In this document: in pieces, positions 1-6,495 of the stretch
Layout: every line of letters begins with the position of its first letter
How positions within the stretch are numbered: position 1 is the stretch's first letter
Assembly: GCA_021732545.1 (NCBI GenBank)
Contig: JAKFUW010000231.1
Span: forward strand, 1 to 8,083
DNA length: 8,083 nt
Source of the DNA: Alphaproteobacteria bacterium
GTDB taxonomy: Bacteria; Pseudomonadota; Alphaproteobacteria; Rickettsiales; UBA3002
Direction: 5' to 3'
Notes under the pieces: generated by a model
Database searches by the model: none
The model's input: the letters and a program-made list of their open reading frames with translations, nothing else
What the model was told of the DNA's origin: nothing
Program-made: the position numbers and the translations under genes

Positions 1-21
1 GAGTTTATAGTGGGTGCATAG

Positions 22-64
22 GTTACTTTCTCAAAAATAATCCTATATTAATGTGGAAAGTAAC
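22..64. repeat. 9-bp perfect inverted repeat upstream of clpS
   Basis: GTTACTTTC at 22-30 is the exact reverse complement of GAAAGTAAC at 56-64. The intervening 25 nt are AT-rich and include TATATTAAT at 44-52. It could be the tail of an upstream gene's terminator, although no U-tract follows the second arm, or an operator or 5'-leader hairpin for clpS. A GTG at 53 that would open the longest clpS frame lies inside this structure, which argues against that start. Confidence 0.45.
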
Positions 65-94
65 GATTTGATAAGTTTCTCTTTACTGATTGTT

Positions 95-106
95 AGGAAT
101 TCTATG
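95..106 (+). promoter_or_regulatory. Candidate ribosome binding site for a longer ClpS form
   Basis: AGGA at 95-98 lies 5 nt before an ATG at 104-106 that is in frame with clpS. Used as the start, it would add 36 residues to the 112-residue form annotated here. The spacing is good, but the added stretch is lysine- and glutamine-rich without visible family similarity. A 13-nt dyad (ATATTT-g-AAATAT, 109-121) right after this ATG fits an untranslated leader equally well. Confidence 0.35.
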
Positions 107-211
107 CGATATTTGAAATATACAGACTGGCAAGCCCCACAGGTTCATCGGCAAGCAAAAAACCCTTTAAGGGAAAAAAAACAGGAACCTGCGGAGTACA
201 AACCAGCACAG

Positions 212-550
212 ATGGGACCGAATGGAACCAAGGGAGGCCAACATGGTGGCCAAACTGATGGTGAGGTGATGATCGCCGAGCCAAAGGTTAGCACCCGCCG
301 CCCTTCGTTTTATAAGGTGATTTTGCTAAATGATGATTTTACCCCGATGGACTTTGTGGTGACCGTGCTGGAGCAAATCTTCCGCAAAACCCACGAAGAA
401 GCCATCAACCTGATGCTGATGGTGCATACCAAAGGCGCGGCCATGGTCGGAGTGTTCACTCGCGATGTGGCCGAAACCAAGGTGGATCAAGTCATCGAAT
501 ATGCCAGAATCAATGATTACCCGCTGCAATGCGTGATTGAAAAAGAATAG
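212..550 (+). CDS. clpS: ATP-dependent Clp protease adaptor ClpS
   Basis: ClpS binds proteins carrying destabilising N-terminal residues (N-degrons) and hands them to the ClpA N-domain for degradation by ClpAP in the cytoplasm. From the ATG at 212 the protein is 112 aa: a flexible Gly/Gln-rich N-terminal tail (1-25), then the ClpS fold. The substrate pocket signature is present: LLNDDFTPMDF with N40, D41, D42, T44, P45 and the gatekeeper-type M46, plus the conserved His at VH (H72). The C-terminus PLQCVIEKE is typical of the family. The start is uncertain. ATG 212 gives normal family length and a tail like other alphaproteobacterial ClpS, but has only a distant GGAG (193-196). ATG 104 has a better-placed AGGA, and a GTG at 53 is also in frame. 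clpA follows after 83 nt, which supports the call and suggests co-transcription. Confidence 0.93.
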   Translation: MGPNGTKGGQHGGQTDGEVMIAEPKVSTRRPSFYKVILLNDDFTPMDFVVTVLEQIFRKTHEEAINLMLMVHTKGAAMVGVFTRDVAETKVDQVIEYARINDYPLQCVIEKE

Positions 551-552
551 GG

Positions 553-615
553 TCTAGGATCTAGGGATTAGGGGCTAAAAAATACTAGTCCCTAGCCCCT
601 AGCACCTAGAACCCC
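553..615. repeat. Fold-back element made of nine 7-bp units between clpS and clpA
   Basis: The stretch reads as nine consecutive heptamers. The left arm is TCTAGGA, TCTAGGG, ATTAGGG, GCTAAAA (553-580). The right arm is AATACTA, GTCCCTA, GCCCCTA, GCACCTA, GAACCCC (581-615). The left arm (551-577) pairs imperfectly with the right arm (586-613), mainly through CTAGG/CCTAG and TAGGG/CCCTA blocks, leaving a loop of about 8 nt. It starts 2 nt after the clpS stop and fills most of the gap. No U-tract follows, so it is not a classical terminator. Inference: an mRNA hairpin that could attenuate or stabilise the transcript between adaptor and unfoldase. Confidence 0.75.
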
Positions 616-621
616 AACAAA

Positions 622-626
622 AAGGG
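622..626 (+). promoter_or_regulatory. Ribosome binding site of clpA
   Basis: AAGGG lies 7 nt before the ATG at 634. It is the clearest Shine-Dalgarno sequence in the window and fixes the clpA start. It lies just outside the heptamer fold-back element, so the hairpin need not hide it. Confidence 0.7.
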
Positions 627-633
627 CAAGCTT

Positions 634-2982
634 ATGTTATCGCAGAATCTGGAAAAAACGCTTCACCGCGCACTGGAACTGGCTAAAGAATACAGCCACG
701 AATATGCTACGCTTGAGCATTTGTTGCTCGCACTGACCGACGATGCCGATGCCAACATCGTGATTCGCGGCGTGGGTGTGGATGTGAAAGAATTGAAAGA
801 AACGCTCACCAGTTTTCTCAAAGACGAACTCAAATCCTTGATCGTCAAACAGCTCGATGAAGCACGCCCAACGGCCGGCTTTCAGCGCGTGATTCATCGC
901 GCAGCCATCCATGTGCAATCGGCTGGCAAACATGAGGTAACGGGCAGCAATGTATTGGTTGCGCTGTTTTCAGAGCGCGAATCGCACGCCGTGTATTTTC
1001 TGCAAGAACATAACGTCACGCGGCTTGATGTGGTCAATTACATCTCGCATGGCATCGTGAAATATGGTGAGTTCATGCGCCTTTCTGCACCCAACCCCAC
1101 TTCAGGGCAAGAACATGAGGAAGAAGAAATGGAAGATGGCTCGATCCGTTACACGCGCGTGAACAAAGAAGAAGGCGAAGGCAAGCAAGACCCGCTGTCG
1201 CTCTATTGCGTGAACCTCAACAAAAAAGCCGAATCGGGCAAAACGGATATTTTGATTGGCCGCGAACAGGAAATTGAGCGCACCGTTCAAATTCTGTGCC
1301 GCCGCACCAAAAATAATCCACTGTTTGTGGGCGAAGCGGGCGTGGGCAAAACCGCGATTGCCGAAGGCTTGGCCTTGCGCATTGTGCGCGGCGAAGTGCC
1401 CAAAATTCTGGCTAAAGGCATGATCTTCTCGCTCGATATGGGCGCGCTGCTGGCGGGTACGCGCTATCGCGGCGATTTTGAAGAGCGCATGAAAGCGGTG
1501 ATTCAATCGATTGAAAAATTGCCCCACGCTATTTTATTCATCGACGAAATTCACACCATCATCGGCGCAGGATCCACATCCGGCGGTGCGCTCGATGCGT
1601 GCAATTTGCTGAAACCCGCACTGGCACGAGGTTCCATGCGGGTGATGGGCTCGACGACCTTCAAAGAATATAATCAAACCATCGAAAAAGACCGTGCACT
1701 GGCTCGTCGATTCCAAAAGATCGATGTGCAGGAGCCTTCGGTGGAAGATACCATCAAAATCCTGCGCGGCCTGAAACCTTATTATGAAGAACATCACAAC
1801 ATCCGCTATCAGCCAGCAGCGCTCAAAGCTGCAGCCGAGCTTGCCGCGCGCTACATCACCGACCGCAAACTGCCCGATAAAGCCATCGACGTGATTGATG
1901 AGGCAGGTGCCGCGCAAATGATGCAGCCCGATCATAAACGCAAAAAGGTGATAACGGTGCGCGAGATCGAAGAGATCGTCGCCAAAATCGCGCGCATGCC
2001 CTCTAAAACCGTCAGTTCCGACGATGCCGAGCAACTGCGCAACCTCGAATCGTCGCTGCGCATGGGCGTGTTCGGGCAAGATGAAGCGATCAGCGAGCTG
2101 GCCTCGGCCATCAAAATGGCGCGCGCAGGCTTGCGCGAAGAAACCAAACCGATGGGGTGCTATTTGTTCACAGGACCCACTGGCGTTGGCAAAACCGAAG
2201 TGGCCAAGCAACTGGCAAAATGCCTTGGCATGGAACTGTTGCGCTTTGATATGTCGGAATTTATGGAAAAACATTCGGTGTCTGGCCTCATCGGCTCGCC
2301 TCCGGGTTATGTTGGCCATGAAGAAGGCGGCAAGCTGACCGATTCAGTCGATAAACACCCCTATTCGGTGGTGCTGATGGACGAACTCGAAAAAGCCCAC
2401 CCCGATGTGTATAATATCTTGCTGCAGGTGATGGATAATGGATTCCTGACCGACACCCAAGGCAAGCGCGTCAATTTCCGCAACACCATTTTAATCATGA
2501 CCAGCAACGCGGGTGCATCCGAAATTTCGCGCGCGCCGATGGGCTTTGGCAAAGAAGACCGTTTTGGCGAAGACAAAGAAGTCGTAAACCGCCTGTTCAC
2601 GCCGGAATTCCGCAACCGCTTGGACGCGATCATCGGCTTCAAACACCTAACACTCGATATTGTGAAACACGTTGCTGGCAAATTTATCTATCAGCTTGAA
2701 TCGCAACTATCGGAGCGCAATGTGACCATCTCAATCACCGATGCCGCATCGATGTGGCTGGCGGAAAAAGGCTATGACAAAGCGATGGGCGCGCGCCCCC
2801 TCGCCCGCCTGATTGCGAACAAAATCAAGAAGCCATTGGCCGAAGAAGTGTTGTTTGGCAAACTCGCTAAAGGTGGCGGCGTGAAGATTGACGCGGCAAA
2901 TGATGATCTGGTGTTTTCGTTCAGCAAACCCGCACCAAAATCCAAGCAAAACCAAGCGAATAAAGATGAAGAGTTGGCGTAG
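634..2982 (+). CDS. clpA: ATP-dependent Clp protease ATP-binding subunit ClpA
   Basis: ClpA is a hexameric two-ring AAA+ unfoldase that threads substrates into ClpP in the cytoplasm. The 782-aa product has normal ClpA length and every expected part. These are the Clp N-domain (about 1-145, ClpS docking), an acidic linker (about 158-185), D1 with Walker A GEAGVGKT (233-240) and Walker B ILFIDE (300-305), and D2 with Walker A GPTGVGKT (514-521) and Walker B VVLMDE (579-584). GYVGHEEGG (558-566) is the D2 pore-loop region, EFRNRLD (658-664) contains arginine-finger residues, and GARPLAR (719-725) is sensor 2. The ClpP-docking tripeptide is MGF (636-638), in the position of the IGL loop of E. coli ClpA. 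No ClpB-type middle domain is present. The C-terminal tail is Lys/Gln-rich. clpS directly upstream confirms the assignment; clpP is not in the window. Confidence 0.98.
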   Translation: MLSQNLEKTLHRALELAKEYSHEYATLEHLLLALTDDADANIVIRGVGVDVKELKETLTSFLKDELKSLIVKQLDEARPTAGFQRVIHRAAIHVQSAGKHEVTGSNVLVALFSERESHAVYFLQEHNVTRLDVVNYISHGIVKYGEFMRLSAPNPTSGQEHEEEEMEDGSIRYTRVNKEEGEGKQDPLSLYCVNLNKKAESGKTDILIGREQEIERTVQILCRRTKNNPLFVGEAGVGKTAIAEGLALRIVRGEVPKILAKGMIFSLDMGALLAGTRYRGDFEERMKAVIQSIEKLPHAILFIDEIHTIIGAGSTSGGALDACNLLKPALARGSMRVMGSTTFKEYNQTIEKDRALARRFQKIDVQEPSVEDTIKILRGLKPYYEEHHNIRYQPAALKAAAELAARYITDRKLPDKAIDVIDEAGAAQMMQPDHKRKKVITVREIEEIVAKIARMPSKTVSSDDAEQLRNLESSLRMGVFGQDEAISELASAIKMARAGLREETKPMGCYLFTGPTGVGKTEVAKQLAKCLGMELLRFDMSEFMEKHSVSGLIGSPPGYVGHEEGGKLTDSVDKHPYSVVLMDELEKAHPDVYNILLQVMDNGFLTDTQGKRVNFRNTILIMTSNAGASEISRAPMGFGKEDRFGEDKEVVNRLFTPEFRNRLDAIIGFKHLTLDIVKHVAGKFIYQLESQLSERNVTISITDAASMWLAEKGYDKAMGARPLARLIANKIKKPLAEEVLFGKLAKGGGVKIDAANDDLVFSFSKPAPKSKQNQANKDEELA

Positions 2983-2987
2983 GCGTT

Positions 2988-4094
2988 GTGGCTGCTAACT
3001 CTGCTTCTCCAAAGCCTACATGGCATGATCTGCTTAAGCGCAGTAAGCATGATGCAAAACCGTTACTCGATCTGGCGGCTATCACCAAAGATTGCGCATG
3101 GTTCAATCAAAAAGCCATATATGAATTTAATGACCTGTTCAAAAGCGAGCGCGGAGACGATGTCAAAGGCCTTCAGCTTAACAAAAACTCCGCCTGTCTT
3201 CGCGTAGAACTGGATATTAAAAAGCTCAATCTTCCTATCAAAAATCATACACCAGACTTAAGCAAGCTGAATACATTATCTGAAGATGTTCTCGAATATA
3301 TTGCTGATTTTATTATGAGTCCTGATCCATCCGTTCCCAAAGAAATCAGGCGCGACGAAAATACAGAGCAATCGCAAATCTGAGCTCAATTCTGTGGTGA
3401 ACTACCAGACAAACTCGCTCTTTATATCGACTTTAACGGCCCCCATGCCGCCAGCGATGCACTGCAGCTTCATGATCATTTATGTGGTAATCTGATCAGG
3501 CGATCGGGAAAACCTTCCACCACCATCTCACACGCAACCCTTCTTCCTTTAACCCCTAAAGATCGCGTTCAGCTTTTCAAGGGAGAATCGATAGCGCAAC
3601 GCGCCGAGCAGATTACCCAAAGCTGCCTTGAAGAATGGTTGATTGAGGTCAATAACCGTATTCAAGAAGGCTATAAATCCACGCAGTCCGAAGCAATCAT
3701 CCCCATCATCACGCTGAAAGATTTGCAACCAAAGCCGCTGGAAATACCCGCCGATGGTACCGGCCCTAAAGCAGCAAAAATTCAAGGGTTGCATGGTGTA
3801 GCGATGGGTATGGTGGCACGCGCGATGTCTGAACGCGATAGTCTAAAACTATCCGACGACGATCGCCAAAAACTAAAAGATATTGCAGATAGGAACGATG
3901 CAACCATTGTCCCACATGATGAAGCCGCGATCCTTCTCGAACAGCATTCCGCACTCAAAAAAATGAAAGGGTTACAAGCTCCCAAAGACCTTCTTTATGC
4001 TCTCAAAATATCTATTAACAACTCACTTGAAACCTATTTCACCAACAAGCCGCTGCGAAACGACCCTCCCCCTGCGAGCAGCGCGCAACGGTGA
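2988..4094 (+). pseudogene. Unrecognised gene interrupted by one in-frame TGA (hypothetical protein)
   Basis: One reading frame runs from GTG 2988 to TGA 4092-4094 and is broken only by TGA at 3381-3383 (codon 132). The upstream half is 131 codons. The downstream half stays open for 236 codons and has no ATG or GTG near its beginning; the first conventional alternative start is TTG 3639. A downstream frame this long, in phase and lacking its own start, points to a single ancestral protein of about 367 residues that acquired a nonsense mutation (for example from TGG or CGA), or to a sequencing error. The N-terminal part is Lys/Asp-rich and soluble-looking. The middle has IDFNGPHAASDALQLHDHLC. 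The C-terminal part is helical and charged. I see no signal peptide, membrane segment or familiar motif and assign no function. It starts 5 nt after the clpA stop, with only AGG (2981-2983) as a weak ribosome site, so translation may be coupled to clpA. Confidence 0.7.
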
Positions 4095-4099
4095 GCGGG

Positions 4100-4131
4100 T
4101 TGCACGCCGTAAGCAATTGTGCTAGTATAAT
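4100..4131 (+). promoter_or_regulatory. Candidate sigma-70 promoter for the small membrane-protein pair
   Basis: A perfect TATAAT (4126-4131) lies 22 nt before the first small gene. The best upstream hexamer is TTGCAC (4100-4105), at a longer than ideal 20-nt spacing. The -10 match and its position between a finished gene and a new gene with its own ribosome site support a new transcription unit. The -35 assignment is weak. Confidence 0.5.
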
Positions 4132-4153
4132 GACATAGAGGGATAAAACACCA

Positions 4154-4324
4154 ATGAATGCCATTACGTTTGACACGCTATCGATTGTGGGCAGGGACCA
4201 CCTAGTCACGCGAGAATACCTCAATCAGCGGTTGGAAACACTCGAACTCCGGCTTACCATGCGGCTGGGCACGATGCTTGTTGGGTTTGGCGGAGTATTA
4301 ATCGCCATCAAATATCTGGGGTAA
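4154..4324 (+). CDS. 56-aa tail-anchored small protein, DUF1640-like
   Basis: This is a short gene of 56 codons beginning MNAITFDTLSIV and ending in a hydrophobic segment (about 38-54, MLVGFGGVLIAIKYL). GAGGG at 4138-4142, about 11 nt before the ATG, and the TATAAT box upstream support expression. The opening FDTL, the charged LVTREYLNQRLETLELRLTMRLG stretch split here as residues 17-22 and 23-39, and the terminal membrane helix match the layout of DUF1640 proteins (coiled-coil plus C-terminal membrane anchor, related in design to CCDC90/MCUR1), but much shortened. The next gene starts 6 nt after its stop, so the two form an operon. Function is unknown. The family link is by eye and tentative; that it is a real gene is fairly likely. 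Confidence 0.68.
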   Translation: MNAITFDTLSIVGRDHLVTREYLNQRLETLELRLTMRLGTMLVGFGGVLIAIKYLG

Positions 4325-4330
4325 AACATC

Positions 4331-4564
4331 ATGGCAGCTTTAACGCTCGATACATACCGCATTGTCACCGCGCTTAAAAGCCGCGGCTTCAATGAGGAGC
4401 AGGCACAAGGCGTGGTTGAGGCCATTCGCTCAGTGGAGCTCGATGCCGTTGCCACCAAAAGCGATGTAGAAATCGCCGTGGAACGCGCCAAAAACGATAT
4501 TCTCAAATGGATGATTCCACTGGTCTTGGGGCTTTATGGGTTGATTGCTTTTAAGCTTATCTAG
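4331..4564 (+). CDS. 77-aa coiled-coil membrane-anchored protein, DUF1640-like
   Basis: The product opens with LDTYRIVTALKSRGFNEEQA, then GVVEAIRSVELDAVATKSDV and a charged helix (about 48-58), and ends in one membrane segment (about 59-76, WMIPLVLGLYGLIAFKL). The order FDT-like start, L-x-x-x-GF-x-EEQA-x-x-x-VEA, A-T-K-x-D and terminal hydrophobic helix is what DUF1640 (CCDC90-like) proteins show, here in a compact version. Expected topology is a cytoplasmic N-terminal coiled coil with a membrane tail. GGGG at 4318-4321, overlapping the end of the preceding gene, lies 9 nt before the ATG, so translation of the two is probably coupled. The partner gene upstream has the same design, suggesting duplication or a hetero-oligomer. 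Biochemical function is not known. Confidence 0.82.
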   Translation: MAALTLDTYRIVTALKSRGFNEEQAQGVVEAIRSVELDAVATKSDVEIAVERAKNDILKWMIPLVLGLYGLIAFKLI

Positions 4565-4645
4565 CCGCCAAAGATATACACACCCCCTGCCCTTTTGCGC
4601 TTAAAAATACTTGCCCAAAAAACGCATACACGCCACTTTATTTTT

Positions 4646-5356
4646 ATGAAAATTCTATTTTCCATTGCATTATTATGTGCTGTTGCGGCAAACAGCGCCC
4701 TTGCCCAAAGTGGTGAACGCGTCTTTTATTCCTCGGGCACGGGGTTTTTTGTCTCGCCCTATGGCCAGATCATCACCAATGAACATGTGGTGCGCAACTG
4801 CCTGCCTGATACCATCACCGTGCATGGTGCGGTGGAAGGCACCGCGCGGGTGACTGCAACCGATAAAAACTATGATCTGGCCCTGCTCAATGCCAATTTA
4901 AATTCCCCCAGCACTGGCAAATTGCTGATGACGCAGCGCTCCATCCAGCCCGAAGACAAGGTGATGGTGATGGGTTACCCGCTTGATAGCGGCGAAAAAG
5001 GCCAATATCAGATTGCGCTTTCTAAAGTGATTCAAACTGGGGGGCCGCAAGGCGAACCCAACTGGCTGCAATTTACCCCCGTACTTCAGCGTGGCAATTC
5101 GGGAGGGCCATTGCTCGATAGTTCGGGTAATGTCATTGGCGTGGTCAGTGGTAAAACCGAGCTGTTTGAAGTCGATCCACGTACCAAACAACAGCGCTCC
5201 ATCGGGCAATCGGATGTCGCAATTGCGCTGCCTATCCTCAAAGAATTTCTTGAACGCAACGATGTGCGCTTTCAGCAAACTGAAAGCCTGGTCACGCGCT
5301 CGGATTCGCTGATTGAAACCGAGGCGCGGCGCTTTATTTTATACATCCGCTGCTAA
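4646..5356 (+). CDS. Exported trypsin-like serine protease (HtrA-type protease domain, no PDZ)
   Basis: The 236-aa precursor starts with MKILFSIALLCAVAANSALA, a signal peptide with a likely signal peptidase I site after ALA (residue 20), placing the enzyme in the periplasm. The chymotrypsin-fold triad is visible: His47 in TNEHVV, Asp77 in YDLALL, Ser152 in GNSGGPL. GTGFFVSPYGQIITNEHVV and the late DVAIALPILKEFL are typical of the HtrA/S1C protease core. It stops soon after the protease domain, so it lacks the PDZ domains of DegP/DegS-type proteins. Two cysteines remain after cleavage (Cys52 and the last residue, Cys236) and could form a disulfide. I chose ATG 4646 because the in-frame TTG at 4595 would put 17 residues, including charged ones, before the signal peptide. 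No clear ribosome site is seen. Substrate unknown. Confidence 0.88.
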   Translation: MKILFSIALLCAVAANSALAQSGERVFYSSGTGFFVSPYGQIITNEHVVRNCLPDTITVHGAVEGTARVTATDKNYDLALLNANLNSPSTGKLLMTQRSIQPEDKVMVMGYPLDSGEKGQYQIALSKVIQTGGPQGEPNWLQFTPVLQRGNSGGPLLDSSGNVIGVVSGKTELFEVDPRTKQQRSIGQSDVAIALPILKEFLERNDVRFQQTESLVTRSDSLIETEARRFILYIRC

Positions 5357-5457
5357 ACCAGCCGCGAACAAGTGCGGTAACCATACCACATCCCAGTATT
5401 TCTTTTGCTGCTTGGCCAATTGTGTCATTTTCTAACTAGGCGCTAAAAGTTACCCAT

Positions 5458-5485
5458 GCTATAAACAATGCGAACATTTGCTATA
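5458..5485. promoter_or_regulatory. Possible regulatory site upstream of motA
   Basis: GCTATA occurs twice (5458-5463 and 5480-5485), 22 bp apart and so close to two helical turns. Between the copies lies a small dyad, AATG-cgaa-CATT (5467-5478). The site ends 10 nt before the motA ATG. It could be an activator site or contain the promoter -10 (TATAAA, 5460-5465), but I find no convincing -35 or sigma-28 element. The whole 5357-5495 gap has no gene. Confidence 0.25.
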
Positions 5486-5495
5486 GGTTGCGCGC

Positions 5496-6365
5496 ATGAT
5501 TGTGATTATCGGGTTTGTCTTTACCTTTGCCATGGTGTTTGGCGGATTTGTATTAGGTGGCGGAAAATTCCCGATTATTCTGCACGCACTCCCGCATGAG
5601 ATGATGACGATTGGCGGCGCAGCCATCGGTTCATTCATTGTCGCCAACAAAGGGGTGATTGTTAAAAAATCCCTCAAAGACCTCAAAAAAATCTCGGGCA
5701 ATGGCAAATGGAAGGCTCAAGACTATAAAGACCTGTTGTGTCTGTTGTTTGCGCTGCTCAAGCTCATCCGTTCCAAGGGGATGATCGCGCTCGAGCAACA
5801 TATCGAAAACCCAGTATCCAGCTCCATTTTCAACCAATATCCGCGCATCGTCAAAGACCATTTCGCGATCGATTTCATCTGCGACACGCTGCGCATCATG
5901 ACCATGAACTTCGAAGACCCCCATCAAGTCGAAGATATGATGGAAAAACAACTCGAAAAACACCATCACGAGGCGGCAGGCCCCGCCCACGCCATCCAGA
6001 CCATGGCCGATGGAATTCCCGCGCTGGGCATTGTGGCGGCGGTGTTGGGCGTGATTAAAACCATGGCATCCATCAGCGAACCGGTCGAAGTGCTAGGCGC
6101 CTTGATCGGTGGCGCGCTGGTTGGAACCTTTCTTGGTGTGTTTTTAGCCTATACCATTGTTGGCCCCATCGCCAGTAAACTCGGCCAGATTTATGATAGT
6201 GAACATCAATTTTACCTGATTATCCGCGCGGTACTGGTGTCACATCTGCAAGGCAATGCGCCCCAAGTATCCGTCGAAATTGGCCGTGGCAACATCCCCA
6301 GCCAATATCAACCCACCTTCCTTGATATGGAAGGCCTGCTCAGCACCGTCGCGATTCCAGGTTAA
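5496..6365 (+). CDS. motA: Flagellar motor stator protein MotA
   Basis: MotA is the cytoplasmic-membrane ring component of the proton-driven flagellar stator; with MotB it forms the ion channel and pushes on the rotor protein FliG. The 289-aa product matches the long MotA type. Membrane segments lie at about 2-22, 34-52, 171-191 and 200-223, with the large cytoplasmic loop between the second and third. Functionally known residues are in place with an offset of +2 from E. coli: R92 and E100 in RSKGMIALEQHIENP (rotor contact), P175 in DGIPALG and P224 in VGPIASKL (channel and conformational prolines). The last 40 residues form a cytoplasmic tail. The ATG at 5496 gives a family-typical N-terminus; AGG at 5485-5487, 8 nt upstream, is a modest ribosome site. 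motB follows after a repeat-filled gap of 130 nt. Confidence 0.97.
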   Translation: MIVIIGFVFTFAMVFGGFVLGGGKFPIILHALPHEMMTIGGAAIGSFIVANKGVIVKKSLKDLKKISGNGKWKAQDYKDLLCLLFALLKLIRSKGMIALEQHIENPVSSSIFNQYPRIVKDHFAIDFICDTLRIMTMNFEDPHQVEDMMEKQLEKHHHEAAGPAHAIQTMADGIPALGIVAAVLGVIKTMASISEPVEVLGALIGGALVGTFLGVFLAYTIVGPIASKLGQIYDSEHQFYLIIRAVLVSHLQGNAPQVSVEIGRGNIPSQYQPTFLDMEGLLSTVAIPG

Positions 6366-6368
6366 GCG

Positions 6369-6489
6369 GTTAAGTCGTTAGAGCGTTAAGTCGTTAAATA
6401 GTAGAAAGTTATGTGATGAAAAAACTATCCGCTTTGCTTATTAACGAGCTAACGATTTCACGATATAACGCCTCTGCCACTTCACGAGC
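6369..6489. repeat. Octamer-based fold-back element between motA and motB
   Basis: The left arm has four 8-mers: GTTAAGTC, GTTAGAGC, GTTAAGTC, GTTAAATA (6369-6400). After a spacer of about 41 nt the right arm has the complementary type, more decayed: TAACGAGC, TAACGATT, TCACGATA, TAACGCCT, CTGCCACT, TCACGAGC (6442-6489). The left arm is reverse complement in design to the right arm, so it can form a long imperfect hairpin. The element starts 3 nt after the motA stop and ends 6 nt before the motB ATG, filling the gap. Residues of the left arm (6369-6396, 28 nt) are an exact inverted copy of the array downstream of motB. Confidence 0.8.
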
Positions 6490-6495
6490 ATTAAA

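Noticed and set aside
53..103. GTG 53 as the clpS start
   Set aside because: The codon lies in the loop of the inverted repeat, lacks a ribosome site, and would give a protein about 50 residues longer than usual for the family.
553..615. Rho-independent terminator after clpS
   Set aside because: The hairpin is imperfect and is followed by a C/A-rich stretch, not a run of T, and clpA follows with a good ribosome site.
1534..2319. Long open frame on the minus strand inside clpA (261 codons)
   Set aside because: It is wholly antisense to the highly conserved AAA+ coding region, its translation is rich in His/Phe/Arg typical of a shadow frame, and no domain is recognisable.
3381..3383. UGA read as tryptophan or selenocysteine in the broken frame
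   Set aside because: TGG is used for Trp throughout, and motB and the broken frame itself end in TGA, so a reassigned code does not fit. I saw no evidence for a selenocysteine insertion structure or a selenoprotein family.
4595..4645. Upstream TTG start for the serine protease
   Set aside because: It would put charged residues in front of a clear signal peptide starting at ATG 4646, and it has no ribosome site.
5442..5465. Sigma-28 flagellar promoter before motA (TAAAAGTT ... GCTATAAA)
   Set aside because: The two half-sites are only about 8 nt apart instead of about 11 and both match poorly, so it is not supported.
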